NCBI GenBank assembly: GCA_021173225.1
Contig: JAJOLK010000007.1
Coordinates: forward strand, 62,001 to 126,000
DNA length: 64,000 nucleotides
DNA from: Phycisphaerales bacterium PN19_bin_20
GTDB lineage: Bacteria; Planctomycetota; Phycisphaerae; Phycisphaerales; UBA1924
Reading direction: 5' to 3'
Below, piece by piece: positions 62,753 through 64,000 of the stretch. The position numbers and the translations under genes were made by a program. The notes beneath the pieces were generated by a model. That model was not told the DNA's origin. It was given only the letters and a program-made list of their open reading frames with translations, and ran no database searches. Every line of letters begins with the position of its first letter. The stretch's first letter is position 1.

Positions 62753-63408
62753 GGGGCGTTGTTGCCGGGTGTATTGTCCCGTGGCCACAAGCAGAACGCG
62801 CTGGCTACGCCCGCGAGGATGCCAACCAGGGCGAGCCAGCGCACGCGCTTCCAGTCGCGTGCAGTGCGGATTGCGGCCTCGATGCTGGAGAAGTCCTGCG
62901 CTGGTGTCACAAGCTCGTAGATGATCGGGTCCAAGATCACCAACCCGGCACCGCGCCGGAACAGAAGGCTCGCGGCGTTCCTACGCAAGAACGAGGCACG
63001 TTCGGGCTGGCGTTTGCGACGGTTTGTTGCCGCGCGGTCGAAAGCGCTGGACCGTGACAAGGTGGGTGAAGGCGAACATGTTGATTGACGCGAGCATCCG
63101 CCTGCTGGCGTTGCGGTTGAGCTGTCGCCCGCAGCGAGGGCATGGCTGGAGGTCTTGGGCGAGGTTGAAGCGGGTGCCGCAGTGAGCGCAGAGCCGGCCA
63201 ACGGCTCGGATGATCAGGGTGAGGCGGTAGTTCGGACAAATCTACGCGATGCTGCGCACCTGTCGTCCACCCGCTCTTGAAGCCCATGGGATCTCTTTGG
63301 GAGGGACAACCTGCCACGGCGTGCGGCGTGCGGCGCGAAAGTGCAGAGGCAAAGGCTTGCGATCAGCAGCCCTGCGATGAACGGACTCAGAGACCACAGC
63401 CAGTTCAT
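62737..63408 (-). pseudogene. Zinc-ribbon membrane protein gene broken by two frame changes
   Basis: Three coding-looking pieces follow each other on the minus strand. (a) From ATG 63408: MNWLWSLSPFIAGLLIASL with a membrane helix, stopping at 63214. (b) A different frame (~63241 down to ~63050): LCAHCGTRFNLAQDLQPCPRCGRQLN, a clear CxxC...CxxC zinc ribbon, stopping soon after. (c) The first frame again (~63060 to 62737): RRNAASLLFRRGAGLVILDPIIYELV and helix WLALVGILAGVASAFCLWP. All pieces have high-GC third positions. Either the gene is decayed by two compensating indels or there are sequence errors. The 3' end overlaps holA by 16 bases. Confidence 0.5.
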
Positions 63409-63712
63409 GGTTCGGCGTTCAGAATGCGTGCAGGCCAGCGCGATGGGCGCGTGCCAGCGCGACGGGTGTGGCCAAATAAGATAGATTTCAACCTTACCGC
63501 CGCTGCAAGCAGATAGCCACAAAACGGGTGTTAAGAGTTGCATCCAGTCGCCAGATCGCCGTGTAGATTACCTGAACAGGTCGTTCATAAAGACTTGGTT
63601 GTTCAGTGGTGATCGGATTGTGTTTGGTCAAGTGCCGCGGCACGCTGGCATGGGCTTGGGTCGCCGTGGTTTGGATGTGAGGCCGTCACTCTGCACGCCT
63701 TATCCTGCGGGC
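63409..63712. other. 304-bp intergenic region before kbl
   Basis: No gene is seen. It separates the broken minus-strand locus from the kbl-like gene and should contain promoters for both. AT-richer stretches occur around 63475-63600 (AAATAAGATAGATTTCAACC, TTCATAAAGACTTGG), but I could not assign a firm -35/-10 pair. Confidence 0.5.
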
Positions 63713-64000
63713 ATGACGACGAGTACATCCGCGGTTGTGGCCGGTTCGCGCCCGTTTGATGCCCGGGCCAGCGCGACGCTATCGCAGCTGCGGGCCGGTG
63801 GGCAGTTCAAGGTGCTGCGTGAGCTGGACTCGCCGATGGACGCCGTGGTCAAGATGCGAGCCGATGGCGGCGGCGAGCTGCGCGACGTGCTGTGCTTTTG
63901 CAGCAACAACTATCTGGGGCTTGCGAACCACCCCGAGGTGGTTGAGGCCGGGCTCAAGGCGCTGAAGGACTACGGCGCGGGCACGGCGAGCGTGCGTTTT
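63713..64000 (+). CDS. kbl: Glycine C-acetyltransferase / AONS-type α-oxoamine synthase (3'-truncated by window)
   Basis: The first 96 residues of a PLP-dependent α-oxoamine synthase, open to the window end. AGGQFKVLRELDSPMDAVVKM and LCFCSNNYLGLANHPEVVEAGLKALKDYGAGTASVRF are the family's N-terminal features. The GTASVRF segment is closer to 2-amino-3-ketobutyrate CoA ligase (threonine to glycine route) than to BioF, which usually has a SR pair there. The catalytic lysine lies beyond the window, so Kbl versus BioF is inferred. Confidence 0.8.
   Translation, partial: MTTSTSAVVAGSRPFDARASATLSQLRAGGQFKVLRELDSPMDAVVKMRADGGGELRDVLCFCSNNYLGLANHPEVVEAGLKALKDYGAGTASVRF

Noticed and set aside
1-64000. 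Mobile elements, prophage or toxin-antitoxin loci
   Set aside because: I saw no transposase, integrase, phage structural gene, terminal inverted repeats or typical toxin-antitoxin pair.

Overview
This is a single high-GC chromosomal window, almost certainly from a planctomycete of the Phycisphaerae type. The indications are two secreted proteins ending in a Pro-Gly / hydrophobic / Arg-cluster tail of the PEP-CTERM kind, a glucoamylase-like enzyme ending in two dockerin-like repeats and a final Gly-Cys, a pseudopilin with the planctomycete H-x-DG type tail, and weak or missing Shine-Dalgarno sequences at many starts. I see no insertion sequence, prophage or CRISPR array.

Layout. 1-5.3 kb: end of a transketolase, an ABC exporter, and an NfeD-like/flotillin membrane-microdomain pair. 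5.3-14.4 kb: repeats, glycyl-tRNA synthetase, a DinB-like protein, a secreted Ala/Pro-rich protein, two tandem PEP-CTERM-like proteins that share a GNRA hairpin in their leaders, an efflux adaptor and a 3D-domain protein. 14.7-26 kb: TauE-like permease, ComEC, an ECF sigma factor, an FHA-GAF histidine kinase, tRNA-Leu, a DoxX-like protein, and a VWA-like/secreted helical protein pair. 26-35 kb: UbiA prenyltransferase, DUF6265-like lipoprotein, galE, a glycosyltransferase, YbaB and Nudix genes, Nif3, and an HDOD protein.

35-43.3 kb is the most interesting block. A very large protein combines a DUF115/Maf-type flagellin glycosyltransferase module, a sugar-nucleotidyltransferase-like module and a radical-SAM-like module without its cysteines. 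It is translationally coupled to NeuA-like and NeuB-like genes, with a NeuC-like gene following, and then a CheV-like chemotaxis gene. FlgM lies at 48.5 kb. Together these suggest synthesis of a CMP-nonulosonic (sialic-type) acid and its attachment to flagellin or another surface protein.

43.3-64 kb: ispE, a ROK kinase, argB, a lower-GC minus-strand cluster (pseudopilin, a gene split by an in-frame amber codon, a small secreted eight-cysteine protein, flgM), a SPOR-like protein, a long PLP-dependent enzyme, a 735-bp spacer with DnaA-box-like sequences, mutM, an ABC-2 permease, a lipoprotein, the glucoamylase-like protein, ricT, holA, a frameshifted zinc-ribbon membrane protein, and the beginning of a kbl-like gene that runs off the window.
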